From Adineta steineri (taxonomy: Eukaryota; Rotifera; Eurotatoria; Adinetida; Adinetidae): a DNA stretch of 64,000 nt. Positions 50,795 to 61,082 of this stretch are shown piece after piece. Position 1 is the stretch's first letter. Each line of letters opens with the position of its first letter. A program made the translations under genes and the position numbers. The DNA is taken from NCBI GenBank assembly GCA_905250115.1, contig CAJNOI010000144.1:39980-103979 (forward strand), given 5' to 3'. Under the pieces are notes generated by a model. That model did not search any database. It had not been told where the DNA came from and saw only the letters and a program-made list of their open reading frames with translations.

Positions 50795-51913
50795 TTGATG
50801 AGTGGAACGAGTTCTATTCCGCCTGATTATCAAAATGCTAATCCATTACTTTACACATTTCGAAATGATAATACCGGTATTCAACCGTACTTTATTATCG
50901 TTGCACAATTTTTCATATTTGAAATCTCTTTACGACTTTGGGATCGAGTAGTCTATGGAACATGGCTATTACCAAGTGATTTAATTATCATTAAAAGAAT
51001 TCCACCTCTACCTCCACCCCCACCTCCACCTCGACCTCCATTCCCATTATCTTCAGAACTGATTCAAAGTGGTATCAATAGTATATCGACAGGACGGCGT
51101 TCGTCTCGTATTCGAACCATTTATTTTCTTCGAGATAGTAAAGGCATCTTAATAAAAACTGATGAAAAAGAAGAAATGCCAACATTTGATTTACATGATA
51201 TTGTTGTCTCTGTTTTACCATTACTTGCTCATACAATTTGGTTTTGTTTTATTCAATCTTCATGTATGTCAGGTGCAAATGCTACGACATGGAATTGTTA
51301 TAATTTATTTGGTTATCGAATATATAATTATTTATTTGGTCCATTTACTGATTTTGCTTATGAATATATTTCTAAATTAATTATATTACGTGACATGAGA
51401 GAATTAAGAATTCCATTGATTCATCATAAGAAAAGATGGCGAAATATATTAGCAATGATTATCTTTTATCCAGCTTTAGTTTTGTCAACTATAACATTTA
51501 TTTTTGTTGGAGGTTTACTTCTTCCATATGCTTTTACAAATGTTATACCAATGGTGATCGTTTATTCATTTCTAGTCGTTATTTATGCATATGTTGTTTC
51601 GGTTATCACTCTTCTAATCAAATTTTATACATTTGTTACTGGAAAGATATTTTCTTTTCACGATGAAAAACTTAATTTTATTAAAAAACAAATGAAGAAA
51701 TATCATTTTAAACGACGCTTGGTTATTCGGTTTGGTGCTCGACTATTTCCATATTTAATTTCAGTCTTGTTCAATTTATCTCAATATTTTTATTACGGAA
51801 ATGACTATTTAGGATCACTTACCCGTGAAGCTGATTCAAGAGATCTAACTCCATATTTTGATCGAATGACAAATTCGTCACAATTAGCTCACACCATATT
51901 AACCACTATATGA
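50795..51913 (+). CDS. Multi-pass membrane protein of unknown family (372 aa)
   Basis: Frame of 372 residues starting MMSGTSS (Met 50795 or 50798). About five hydrophobic segments are seen: near residues 30-50, 130-150, 220-245, 250-280 and 315-335. A cytosolic-looking loop contains a proline run (PPLPPPPPPPRPPFP) and a basic RRSSRIR stretch. The family is not recognised. The proline run could bind SH3 or WW domains. It sits on the same strand about 1.1 kb after the polycystin-like gene. No link between the two can be shown. The lack of introns and the length fit a complete gene. Confidence 0.65.
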   Translation: MMSGTSSIPPDYQNANPLLYTFRNDNTGIQPYFIIVAQFFIFEISLRLWDRVVYGTWLLPSDLIIIKRIPPLPPPPPPPRPPFPLSSELIQSGINSISTGRRSSRIRTIYFLRDSKGILIKTDEKEEMPTFDLHDIVVSVLPLLAHTIWFCFIQSSCMSGANATTWNCYNLFGYRIYNYLFGPFTDFAYEYISKLIILRDMRELRIPLIHHKKRWRNILAMIIFYPALVLSTITFIFVGGLLLPYAFTNVIPMVIVYSFLVVIYAYVVSVITLLIKFYTFVTGKIFSFHDEKLNFIKKQMKKYHFKRRLVIRFGARLFPYLISVLFNLSQYFYYGNDYLGSLTREADSRDLTPYFDRMTNSSQLAHTILTTI

Positions 51914-52359
51914 TGTCATCAGAATTTTCTCCTATTCATAATTAACACAAAAATGTTCTAACTTTGAATTTTAATAAAGTTTTTTTTAAACCTTATTTGA
52001 CTTTTCAAAAAGGTGTAGGTGTGGGTGTAGAAGAAAAATGAATCCCCACATCCCAACACCCACACTCTAGTTTTACATATATACGTGTATGTAGGATAAG
52101 AGTGGTAGTCTTCATTATTACGCTTGTAATATGTAATCTATAATTATACCTATAACATACATGATACATTTTGAATGAAACTTATATGTAGTTTTATAAA
52201 ATCAAAGCTTGAACGCATTTCGCTATTCATCTATTTTATTAATTAGTTTATGAAATAATCTTTCAGTAGCTACATATTTCGATATTCAGTGAGGTATTCA
52301 ATTAAGTAGGAAAGAAGATATAAAGAAAAAAGTTAATTGATTCAGGATGAAATTATCCA
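51914..52359. other. Convergent intergenic region with one hairpin
   Basis: Shared 3' region of two convergent genes. AT-rich apart from the hairpin at 52011-52067. Confidence 0.55.
52011..52067. repeat. Telomere-like fold-back hairpin
   Basis: AGGTGTAGGTGTGGGTGTAG (52011-52030) faces a C-rich arm with CCCACATCCCAACACCCACAC (within 52043-52067), with a 12-nt loop. It lies between two convergent 3' ends. Confidence 0.7.
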
Positions 52360-55300
52360 TCATTGTTTGTTACGGAGTCTGTCTACCAGAGCTTGATTTT
52401 CTTTTACTTCCGAATGATCGGGACCATAACCTAAACGAGCGCTTTTGACAGAATTTTCAGCATGTTTCACAGCAGCTGTGTAGTTCTGGAGATCTTTATA
52501 AATTATTGCCGTATTGTAATACATAATGGCCATCGATTCATGATTTGGAGACGATAACGTTTCTTGAATTTTGAGTGATTTCTCATAGAATTCTGCAGCA
52601 ACTGATTTGTTCTCCATGGATGAATATATTGACGCTATAGCACTATAAAGTGGAACTAGTGACGGATCGGTAGAAGACAGTTTTTTTACGCGAATCTCAA
52701 GTGCTTTTTTGTAATATATGAGTGCATTTTGTTTGTCTTCCATTGCTCCATAAGCTACAGCAACATTGTTGTAGTTGGTTGCTAAATCAAGTTCATCTCT
52801 TGAGGAAGACTTTTCACGAATTGTGACTGCCTTTAAATAATATGAGATCGCATTTCGATAGTCCTCTATGTCGAAATACATTGAGGCGATGCTGTTATAA
52901 GTTGTAGCAAGTGTTAGATCATCAGGTGATAGCTTCTTCTCTCGAATAGCTAATGATTTCTGATAGTATTCCAGAGCGTTCGAGTTTTCATTCATCCAAC
53001 TATAAGTGTTCCCAATATTATTGTAGTTGGTTGCTAAATCGAGCTCATCACTCGAGGAAGACTTTTCGCGAATGGTAACTGCCTTTAAATAATATGAGAC
53101 CGCATTTGAGTAGTCTTTCATATTGAAATATATCGAGGCGGTATTATTGTATGTTGTCGCAAGTGTTAGATCATCTGGAGACAGTTTCTTTTCTCGAATA
53201 ACTAACGATTTCTGATAATATTTTAGAGCATTCGAGTTTTCATTTATCGAACTATAGCTGGCCCCAATACTATTGTAGTTGGTTGCTAAATCGAGTTCAT
53301 CACTCGAGGAAGACTTTTCACGAATGGTGACTGCCTTTAAATAATATGAGATCGCATTTGAATAGTCTTTCATATTGAAATACATTGAGGCAGCATTATT
53401 GTAAGTTGTAGCAAGTGTTAGATCGTCAGAAGGTAGTTTTTTTTCTCGGATAGCTAATGATTTCTGATAATATTTTAGAGCATTCGAGTTTTCATTCATC
53501 CAACTATAAGTGGCCCCAATACTATTGTAGTTGGTTGCTAAATCAAGTTCATCACTCGAGGAAAACTTTTCACGAATTGTGACTGCCTTTAAATAATACG
53601 AGACCGCATTTGAATAGTCTTTCATATCGGAATACACAGAGGCGATGTTGCTGTAGGTTGTAGCAAGTATTAGATCATCTGAAGACAGTTTCTTTTCTCG
53701 AATAGTTAACGATTTCTGATAATATTTCAGAGCATTCGATTTTTCGTTCATCCAACTATAAGTGGCCCCAATATTATTGTAGTTGGTTGCTAAATCGAGT
53801 TCATCTCTCGAGGAAGACTTTTCACGGATGGTAACTGCTTTTTTATAGAACAAGAGTGCCTGCTTATAATCTTTCATACCAAAATATACTGAACCAATGT
53901 TATTATAAGTAGAAGCAAGTAACAGACTATCAGGAGCCAATTTTTTTTCTCTAATGGCACGTGCTTTCTCATGAAATGCAAGCGCTTTTGTATAATCTTT
54001 CATTGAATCATATACTAATCCAATATTACTGTATGAGATAGCCAAATCACCATGATCCTTAGGAAGTGATTTTCGTTCAAGGTCAAGTGTTTTTTCATAA
54101 TACAAGAGTGCCTTCTGATATTCATTCATTGCGTGATAGACTAAACCGAAGTTGTTATATGTAATAATTAAATCACGGTTGTTAGGTGTAAGAGATTTAC
54201 TTAATATTTCGAATGCTTTGTCGAAAAAAGAAAGGGCGGTAGTATATTCTTTCATCGCATGATGTGCTGAACCAATCTTGTTCAAAGTCGTAGCTGCTTT
54301 ATCCGATTGACAAAGTTGGGGATTATTTTGACAGATTTCGTACGCTTTCTGATATGAAGAAAGTGCCGTAGAGTATTGAGTCATAGATTGATAAATAGTC
54401 CCGATATTGTTGTAGGAAGTAACGAGAGATGGGTGAGTCGAAGGCAACGAAATTTTTTCGATTTTAAGTGATTTTTCGTAAAACGATAGAGCTTTTTGTT
54501 TATCTCCCATCGAACTATAAATAGTACCGAGATTATTGTAACTATTAGCTATATCGGGATGATTTGGAGGAAGCGCACGTTCTTGAATTTCAAAGGCTTT
54601 TTGATAATATGATAACGCCTTTGAGTTATCATCCATCGAGCTGTATACGGATCCAAAATGATTGTAAGTATTAGCAAAAATCAGATGATTCTCAGGAAAA
54701 GCAACTTTTTGAATCACCAGTGCTTGTTCAAAACATGAAAGTGCCTTAGAATAATCTTCCATATGATTATATACTGAGCCGAGACAACTATAGGTGCTAG
54801 CGTTATCTGGATGATTAGCAGGAAGAGATAATTCTCGGATCTCACGTGCTTTTTCGTAATATTCCAGTGCTTTTACATAGTCGCCCAGGAAACTGTAAAC
54901 AGATCCAAAATTACCATAGCTTGTAGCTAGATCTGGATGCTTTGGTGGAAGGGATTTCTTATAAACATCAAGTGCTTTCTGGGAGAATTCAAGAGCTTTT
55001 GAGTAATCGCCCATATCTTGATGGAGCCCACTAATGTTGCTGAACATAGATCCACAATCCGGATGATTTGGTGGAAGTGTTTTCTGTCGAATTGCGAGAG
55101 CCTTCTGGTATAAGGAAAGTGCCTTGTCATATTTCGCTAATTTTCGATGCACTAAACCGACGCTGGTATATGTTGTAGCGAGTAGAGGATCATCAGGAGG
55201 AAGAGATTTCTCTTCTATAGCTAATGCTTTTTGATATGATGTAAGTGCAGCTGTATAATCACCCAGTGATCGATGAACACCAGCGATATTATGATAAGTT

Positions 55301-56943
55301 GGAGCTAACACTGGATCATCTGGTTGTAGAAAATCCAGTTTACCATTGAGTGCCTTCTCATAGTATGAAAGTGCAGTTTTGTACTCTCCTTTCTGACTGA
55401 AAACCCAACCGAGTTGATGATTCAGATAAGAATGTCTACGCCAATTCTGTTTGTCTGATGAATCTAATTGTGAACCGTATATATCATGAGCTTGATCGAA
55501 TTCACCCATTTTAAGCATTAAATGACCAAGTTTGCTAAGTGAATCACCTTCACCAAGCTCTTTTCGCATATAATCAGAAAGAAGTTTCAGTTGTGGATCA
55601 TTATCACTTGTTAAAGTTAAATTGACTTGCCAAAATCCAGCAGACAGTTTTCGTGCACCCATAATCCGAAAGACGGTATGCATCGAGAAAAGTTTTTCAC
55701 CTTCATATTCATATTTACTCGCTTTGTCGATAAAAGCAAAAGGAACCGAGGATTTCTTTGGATTAATTTCCATCTGAAAGATGATCGCTACAACTTTTGA
55801 ATTCTTGTGTACTTTTTCTGCAAAGTCTATAGCGATTTTTTCATCGATAGTTGTTGATAGGAAATTGTTGAACGAGAGAAGGCCACCCTGACTTGCTTCT
55901 ATCTTTTCCAGTTCCTCGAGTGCCATACCCTGTCCTCGGTAAACAGTGAACGTATCATTATCACGTGTTTCTGATTGTGCTTTATGCATTTCTACAATTT
56001 GCTGATGAAGATCTTGTAGAAAGAATCCCATTTTCATGATCATCTCGATATCTTGTGTTCTTAAAGCTCGATTTAGTGACCCATAAAGGAAGGATTCTTT
56101 TGTATACCATTCAATAGCTAAACGATTGTTATATTCGATAGCAAATTCATCAATAAGACCCAATTGAAGAATATCATCCGCATATTTTGGTCGACAATAT
56201 TCGACTAGTTTAGCTTTTGCTTCAGGATCATGTTTCATTTCTAACAGAATCTCTTTCAGCAATTGTGTATACATGAATGATTGATCTAGTTCGTTTGCAG
56301 TCGAGCTCGGAACATCCATTCGGCGTATGATACTGATCGGTGTCAAGCTACCAACTAAACCACTATCAGCCTTGATCTTTTGATAGATATCTTCCATAGT
56401 GAACAAGATTTCTTTCACTTTCTGTGACCATTTATTTGCCCAAGGTAGACGTTGCCTTTTTACTTGACTATATATGTAAATGGCGTCGAGTTGCGGTTTG
56501 TCATGAACAAGTGGTACAAGTTCTTCTCCCAAACCATCCGATACGATTAGAAAGATTTTTTTATCATTAATATTATCGAGATAATTGATGCATTGTGCAG
56601 AATTTGTACATGAATAAACCGCTGGTGTAATACGTTGAAGTTTTGTTATGGAATCATGATACGTTTTTTTCGATTGATCAATATTTGCATCTGCCCAAAT
56701 AATGACTATGTTTTGATTGACATCATGCGATGAATGTGTTGACGGATTCTTAATATTATACACCTGAACATTTGAATGTGATTCATTACTCGTTATACTT
56801 TTTCTTTTATTTTTCTGTAATGAAATGCCAGGTAATAGTTTTTCAGTATCACTTATGGATATGCTTTGTTGATTATTAATGTTAGGTTCAGATAAAGAAG
56901 TATCCGAAACAACGTGTACACTTGAACTATTTCCACAGCCCAT
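52360..56943 (-). CDS. ADP-ribosyltransferase with 24 TPRs (1,527 aa)
   Basis: Single-exon protein. It begins MGCGNSSS, giving a myristoylation Gly followed by Cys3, a good dual-acylation signal for membrane attachment. A shared N-terminal domain of unknown role covers about residues 80-220. The transferase domain shows YRGQ (about 331), FLSTT (about 361) and E-G-E (about 413), the R-S-ExE set of arginine-specific mono-ADP-ribosyltransferases. From about residue 510, 24 TPRs of 42 residues follow. Repeats 14-21 alternate between two types, making an 84-residue higher-order unit repeated four times. The long TPR solenoid probably selects substrates or scaffolds a complex. The paralogue at 8935-10911 has the same head and only three TPRs. 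Confidence 0.88.
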   Translation of the reverse strand: MGCGNSSSVHVVSDTSLSEPNINNQQSISISDTEKLLPGISLQKNKRKSITSNESHSNVQVYNIKNPSTHSSHDVNQNIVIIWADANIDQSKKTYHDSITKLQRITPAVYSCTNSAQCINYLDNINDKKIFLIVSDGLGEELVPLVHDKPQLDAIYIYSQVKRQRLPWANKWSQKVKEILFTMEDIYQKIKADSGLVGSLTPISIIRRMDVPSSTANELDQSFMYTQLLKEILLEMKHDPEAKAKLVEYCRPKYADDILQLGLIDEFAIEYNNRLAIEWYTKESFLYGSLNRALRTQDIEMIMKMGFFLQDLHQQIVEMHKAQSETRDNDTFTVYRGQGMALEELEKIEASQGGLLSFNNFLSTTIDEKIAIDFAEKVHKNSKVVAIIFQMEINPKKSSVPFAFIDKASKYEYEGEKLFSMHTVFRIMGARKLSAGFWQVNLTLTSDNDPQLKLLSDYMRKELGEGDSLSKLGHLMLKMGEFDQAHDIYGSQLDSSDKQNWRRHSYLNHQLGWVFSQKGEYKTALSYYEKALNGKLDFLQPDDPVLAPTYHNIAGVHRSLGDYTAALTSYQKALAIEEKSLPPDDPLLATTYTSVGLVHRKLAKYDKALSLYQKALAIRQKTLPPNHPDCGSMFSNISGLHQDMGDYSKALEFSQKALDVYKKSLPPKHPDLATSYGNFGSVYSFLGDYVKALEYYEKAREIRELSLPANHPDNASTYSCLGSVYNHMEDYSKALSCFEQALVIQKVAFPENHLIFANTYNHFGSVYSSMDDNSKALSYYQKAFEIQERALPPNHPDIANSYNNLGTIYSSMGDKQKALSFYEKSLKIEKISLPSTHPSLVTSYNNIGTIYQSMTQYSTALSSYQKAYEICQNNPQLCQSDKAATTLNKIGSAHHAMKEYTTALSFFDKAFEILSKSLTPNNRDLIITYNNFGLVYHAMNEYQKALLYYEKTLDLERKSLPKDHGDLAISYSNIGLVYDSMKDYTKALAFHEKARAIREKKLAPDSLLLASTYNNIGSVYFGMKDYKQALLFYKKAVTIREKSSSRDELDLATNYNNIGATYSWMNEKSNALKYYQKSLTIREKKLSSDDLILATTYSNIASVYSDMKDYSNAVSYYLKAVTIREKFSSSDELDLATNYNSIGATYSWMNENSNALKYYQKSLAIREKKLPSDDLTLATTYNNAASMYFNMKDYSNAISYYLKAVTIREKSSSSDELDLATNYNSIGASYSSINENSNALKYYQKSLVIREKKLSPDDLTLATTYNNTASIYFNMKDYSNAVSYYLKAVTIREKSSSSDELDLATNYNNIGNTYSWMNENSNALEYYQKSLAIREKKLSPDDLTLATTYNSIASMYFDIEDYRNAISYYLKAVTIREKSSSRDELDLATNYNNVAVAYGAMEDKQNALIYYKKALEIRVKKLSSTDPSLVPLYSAIASIYSSMENKSVAAEFYEKSLKIQETLSSPNHESMAIMYYNTAIIYKDLQNYTAAVKHAENSVKSARLGYGPDHSEVKENQALVDRLRNKQ
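52790..53815 (-). repeat. 252-bp higher-order tandem repeat within the TPR gene
   Basis: Two-TPR units recur about every 252 bp. The word TGAATTTGATTTAGC-type segment (SDELDLATNYN) recurs near 52795, 53047, 53299, 53551 and 53803. The copies are far more alike than the other TPRs, which indicates recent expansion. Confidence 0.85.
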
Positions 56944-57278
56944 AAGTAAGAAGTTAATAAACGTGCTTTACCTTCAGTTTTGTCGTCAATGTTGTAGAAA
57001 GAAATATACGCCGTCCTCTTTATATATGCTTCTGATTTTCGAAGAAAGTTGTTGTTGTGGTTTTATACTATTCTGTCTACAATGAATGACTTCTTGAGTT
57101 TTAATGATGAAGACTGAAAGAAAAAAAGTAATCTTGATATCGAATATATAAATTACTATTCTGTAGATATCAAGAGACATTTCAAGGCCAAACAACTTAC
57201 AGATATTCTTTTTCTTTCCTTCTTAAGCAGTTGAAAAGGTATCAAAAAAAGAAAAATGTTTTTATTACTCGTATGCCT

Positions 57279-57337
57279 GTGTGGTTGTGGATGAAAATGA
57301 GGATGTAGATATCAAATACAGACAACACCCACATCCT
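57279..57337. repeat. Telomere-like fold-back hairpin
   Basis: GTGTGGTTGTGGATG and a second GAGGATGTAGAT face ACAACACCCACATCCT. Confidence 0.6.
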
Positions 57338-57601
57338 TCTAATTATATAGCTATATGCGTTTGCATATTCTTATATGCATTAACTTTTTACAATATGATC
57401 TTGTTGAATCTTTCGACGTATAAGAGATAAAGGCAACTTCTTTTTCACCGAAAGAAACAATAGACTTTCACTGATAAGAACAACCATGAGTTCTATAGTC
57501 ATTTACGATATTCGGTCTGCAGAAAAGAAATTACGTGTAAAGCATAAAAGTATATTCTTTCTACACAGCCACCATTTGAGTTGCATCAACAACCATCTTG
57601 A

Positions 57602-57695
57602 GAGTGTAGATGTGGGTGTGAACAGCTATCAAGACGCGTTTCTAGGGTGTATGTGGATTGGGCGTTGTTGGCTTCTTCATCCACATCCACATCCA
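57602..57695. repeat. Telomere-like fold-back, compound
   Basis: Two G-rich arms (57602-57620 and 57646-57664) precede one C-rich arm CATCCACATCCACATCCA (57678-57695). The outer flank ATCTTGAGAG matches the family. Confidence 0.6.
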
Positions 57696-57937
57696 TACGT
57701 ACGTTTGAACATCAGTATCATATTGTTCACCTTTACGAAGAAAATAATAGCTATTCATATTCAAAACTATACTCAACTATGTAAACTCAATTACAGTGAC
57801 TACTTCATCGATCAATTTTCCTACTTGAGCGAAACGTACAAATGTCGATTTGCTCGTAACTGATCTTTCATTAACAATATACTCAACATTACAAATAGCA
57901 TATGATAAAGGCTTTTTGCTTAGATATTCAGATACCA

Positions 57938-57954
57938 GAGTGGGTGTGGGTATG
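57938..57954. repeat. Telomere-like half element
   Basis: GAGTGGGTGTGGGTATG without a clear C-rich partner. Confidence 0.45.
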
Positions 57955-58411
57955 ACTTAGCTGTAGTTGAAAAGAACATAATACTGATACAGAATTGAAA
58001 GTAATTCTTTTCATTGAGAATTACTTTTCTTTTGAGGTTTTGTACTATATCGATTAAATACTACTGAGAACATTCTCCTTTTCTTATTATATACAAGTTA
58101 GAATTATATCTGAAATTACATTTAAATACAACAGTTCTTTCGAATGTTGAAAATAACTATTCTTTACAAATATACTAATACCACTTGAATCTTAACTTTA
58201 TCACATGATGATCTATGCATTTTTATTGTATTTGTAATAGAATAGAATCAGAAAGGTTACAAAGAAATAAAATCGATATCAAATTTCCAATTATCGATGT
58301 GTGAATAGATGCATCTGTTGTATTGCAATTACATTGACTTAGGATATTATCTGTGTTTTAAAATAAAAACACACATTTTTTTTATTATATTCTCTTATTT
58401 TCAAATCAATT

Positions 58412-59837
58412 ATGGCTATGATCAATATCTACTGCTATGTCGTTTTTATTATTTTCAGGTAAATAATTATTGATTTTTATCATTAATTTTATTAACATTT
58501 ATTAATTTTATATTTTAGCATAACAGGTTTGATTTCTATTCTATTTTATATATTTATATGTATTAGTTTATCATTTTCATAGTTCAAATAGAATCGCAAA
58601 TATGCGAGAAAACACCTCAGTATAGTGAATGCTCAACAAACAGTGCATGTGGGTGCTTTCATATGGTAGGTACTAATAATGATGTAGGTGTTTGTGGGTT
58701 TCTTTGGCCAACATGTTATTGTCTTGTACCATGTAATTCTTCAGGCAAATCATGTCAATCTAATACGATTTGCGTTCGACATCCGGAATGTGATGATCGT
58801 CCTCTTTGCTATCCAATTGAAATGACTGATGAAACTATGCGTCCACCAATGCAAAGTGAGTGGATCTGTGGATGCCAGATGCAACATTCTTATCCACACT
58901 CTTAATATATTTGAAACCATAAATTTCATCTGTTTTAGATAAGATCAATCTTACATGGAAACAAAATGGCATCACTGTGGCTGGTGGAAATGGAGAAGGA
59001 CAACAATTAAATCAACTCCATGGCCCTGTTGGAATCTTTATGAATGGAAAGAAAAATATTTTTATTGCTGATAATTACAATCATCGTATTGTTGAATGGA
59101 AACATAATGCCAGAGAAAGACAAATCATTGCAGGTGGAAATCGACAAGGAAATCGAATGGATTAATCGTATCTACCATCAGGTGTGATTGTTGATCAATA
59201 AACTCATTCTATCATTATTGCTGATCGTGGAAACGAACGAGTGATTCAATGGATGAATCAAAATCAACAAATTCTTATTCACAATATTGACTGTTCTCGC
59301 TTAGCAATGGATAAATATGGATTTCTTTATGTTTCTGATCATAATAAGAATGAAGTGAGACGATGGAAAATGGGAGAATATAACAATGAAGGAATTGTAG
59401 TGGCTGGAGGGAATGGAAAAGGAAATAAACTCAACCAACTCAGCAATCCTAGCTTTATGTTTGTTGATGAAGATCAATCTGTTTATGTATCAGATAATAA
59501 CAATCATCGTGTGATGAAATGGAGAAAAGATGCAAAAGAAGGAATAGTTGTGGCTGGAGGAATTGGTCAAGGAGGGAATCTCAATCAGTTGTATTATCCT
59601 GAAGGAGTAATTGTTGATAATTTGGGTCAAATCTATGTAGCAGATTCTATGAACCATCGAATAATGCGTTGGTATGAAGGAAAAGAAGAAGGTGAAATTG
59701 TTGTTGGTGGAAATGGGCAAGGATATCAATCAAATCAATTATATGGTCCCGCTGGTTTATCTTTTGATGAAGAAGGAAATCTGTATATTGCTGATCATTT
59801 TAATCATCGAATTCAAAAATTTGAAGTAATTTTGTGA
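58412..59837 (+). pseudogene. Secreted Cys-rich NHL-repeat protein with two in-frame stops
   Basis: Exons 58412-58458, a proposed 8-nt micro-exon 58519-58526, 58583-58855 and 58939-59837 join in phase. They encode a signal peptide, a Cys-rich region of about 90 residues and five to six NHL repeats (VAGGNGKGNKLNQL..P, YVSDNNNHRVMKW), the usual layout of bdelloid secreted NHL proteins. Inside the propeller exon, TAA codons at 59163-59165 and 59199-59201 break the frame in the second NHL repeat. The frame is otherwise continuous and the repeats on both sides are well kept. A recent pseudogene is the simplest reading. The micro-exon is inferred only from phase and splice words. Confidence 0.65.
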
Positions 59838-60189
59838 TGAAATTTTTTATTGAATAAATAATCGAGAAATAAAGTAGAAAATAAAGTTTTATTATTGAAA
59901 ATCAATTAAAATTTGAAGAAAAGACATATTTTGACAAAACAACGAAGTAAAATCTCTTTGATTTTTTTTCATGAAAACTGAATTTAATTTGATAGTTTTG
60001 ATTAAAAAATTCCAATACATAGCTAGATGTACCTCTTTATATAGTAGAAAGGGTGAAGAAACTTTATCTTTCATAGTATAATGAAATAGAAAAGTATCGT
60101 TGAAAGCTCTATTCCAGAAAAAAAATTCAAAAATTTCCTAGGTAGGGCTTAGTCCCACCCAGCTCCACTAGTGGCTCCGCTACTACTAT
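59838..60189. other. Intergenic, no gene seen
   Basis: AT-rich 3' flank of the NHL gene, ending in a short GC-richer stretch (CCCACCCAGCTCCACTAG) just before the TPR fragment. Confidence 0.5.
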
Positions 60190-60391
60190 GGAGTCTGTCT
60201 ACCAGAGATTGATTATCTTTTACTTCCGAATGATCAAGATCGTAACCTAAACGAGCGCTATTGAGAGAGTTTTCAGAATGTTTCACATCAGCTGTACAGT
60301 TCTGCAGATCTTCATAAATCCTTGCCGTATTGTAATACATAATGGCCATCGATCTATGATTTGGAGTGATTTCTCATACAATTCTGCAGCA
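60190..60391 (-). pseudogene. Broken fragment of the TPR-transferase gene
   Basis: About 200 bp match the last TPR and C-terminal tail of the gene at 52360-56943 (MYYNTARIYEDLQN, ARLGYDLDHSEVKDNQ). There is a deletion of about 25-30 bp and several substitutions. The match stops where a telomere-like hairpin begins (60391). At the other side the stop codon is lost and the frame runs into unrelated sequence. No transferase part is present, so it cannot encode a working protein. It appears to be a dispersed duplicate of the gene's 3' end. Confidence 0.85.
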
Positions 60392-60443
60392 TCTTGAAGG
60401 TGTGGGTGTTGGTAATGAAAAGAAACACCCGCACCCTCAAGAT
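60391..60443. repeat. Telomere-like fold-back hairpin (best-preserved copy)
   Basis: ATCTTGAAGGTGTGGGTGTT (60391-60410) and AACACCCGCACCCTCAAGAT (60424-60443) are reverse complements at 18 of 20 positions, with a 13-nt A-rich loop. This copy defines the element's outer border ATCTTGA/TCAAGAT. Confidence 0.85.
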
Positions 60444-61082
60444 GGATACTTCTAGGGAATTGATTTACTGTGTTAAATTATATTAAACAATGAATTTGGT
60501 TAAATCTTGAGTTAGATCGATTTTTTTACTAGAATAATTTTGAATCAATATTACTATAAATCTATTTCATGCATTTAACAAAAGAATATCGAAATAAGAT
60601 TTGAATGTGATTGAGTCTATTTTTCTTTTTTATAATGGAACTATTCGTTGTTAGCACATGACATCAATGAATTTATTGTTTTTACTATGTCGAAGTTTAA
60701 TATTCTAGAAGAAAAAAAACAAAATTTTCAAACAAAGTTTTGACTATCACCAAAGCAAGAAGAAGAGAAAGAAAAGTGAATTGATTTTTGAAGATCTTAA
60801 GACCAGTGAGTGAGAATTTGGATGCGGAGATTTAATTTACTATAGGACCATGTGTTCATTCTTAAGAGCTTTGCAGAACTTTGTATTATTAAATAGTTTA
60901 GAATTGATAATTCATCATTTTACAAATCATCTTAGTTACAAAACACTTTTTAATGTATGTTAATATGTATTATATTATTGCACATAAAATTTCTACAACA
61001 TACAGAAAAATGATAGAAACGCACATTGATTATGTAAAGCAGGTTTATATAGTTACAATTCAAATAATTAGTTTATAAAAGA
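60444..61082. other. Intergenic, no gene seen
   Basis: AT-rich DNA with one degenerate motif (AGTGAGTGAGAATTTGGATGCGG, near 60806). No coding signal. Confidence 0.5.

Larger units (their letters stand above)
56944..58411. other. Intergenic with a cluster of hairpins
   Basis: Divergent upstream region between the TPR-transferase gene and the NHL gene, containing three telomere-like elements. No supported gene. A 125-codon plus frame at 57486-57863 spans a hairpin and shows no domain. Confidence 0.5.

Noticed and set aside
57486..57863. 125-codon plus frame between the TPR and NHL genes
   Set aside because: It is built across a compound hairpin, has no recognisable domain or splice context, and its codons look random.
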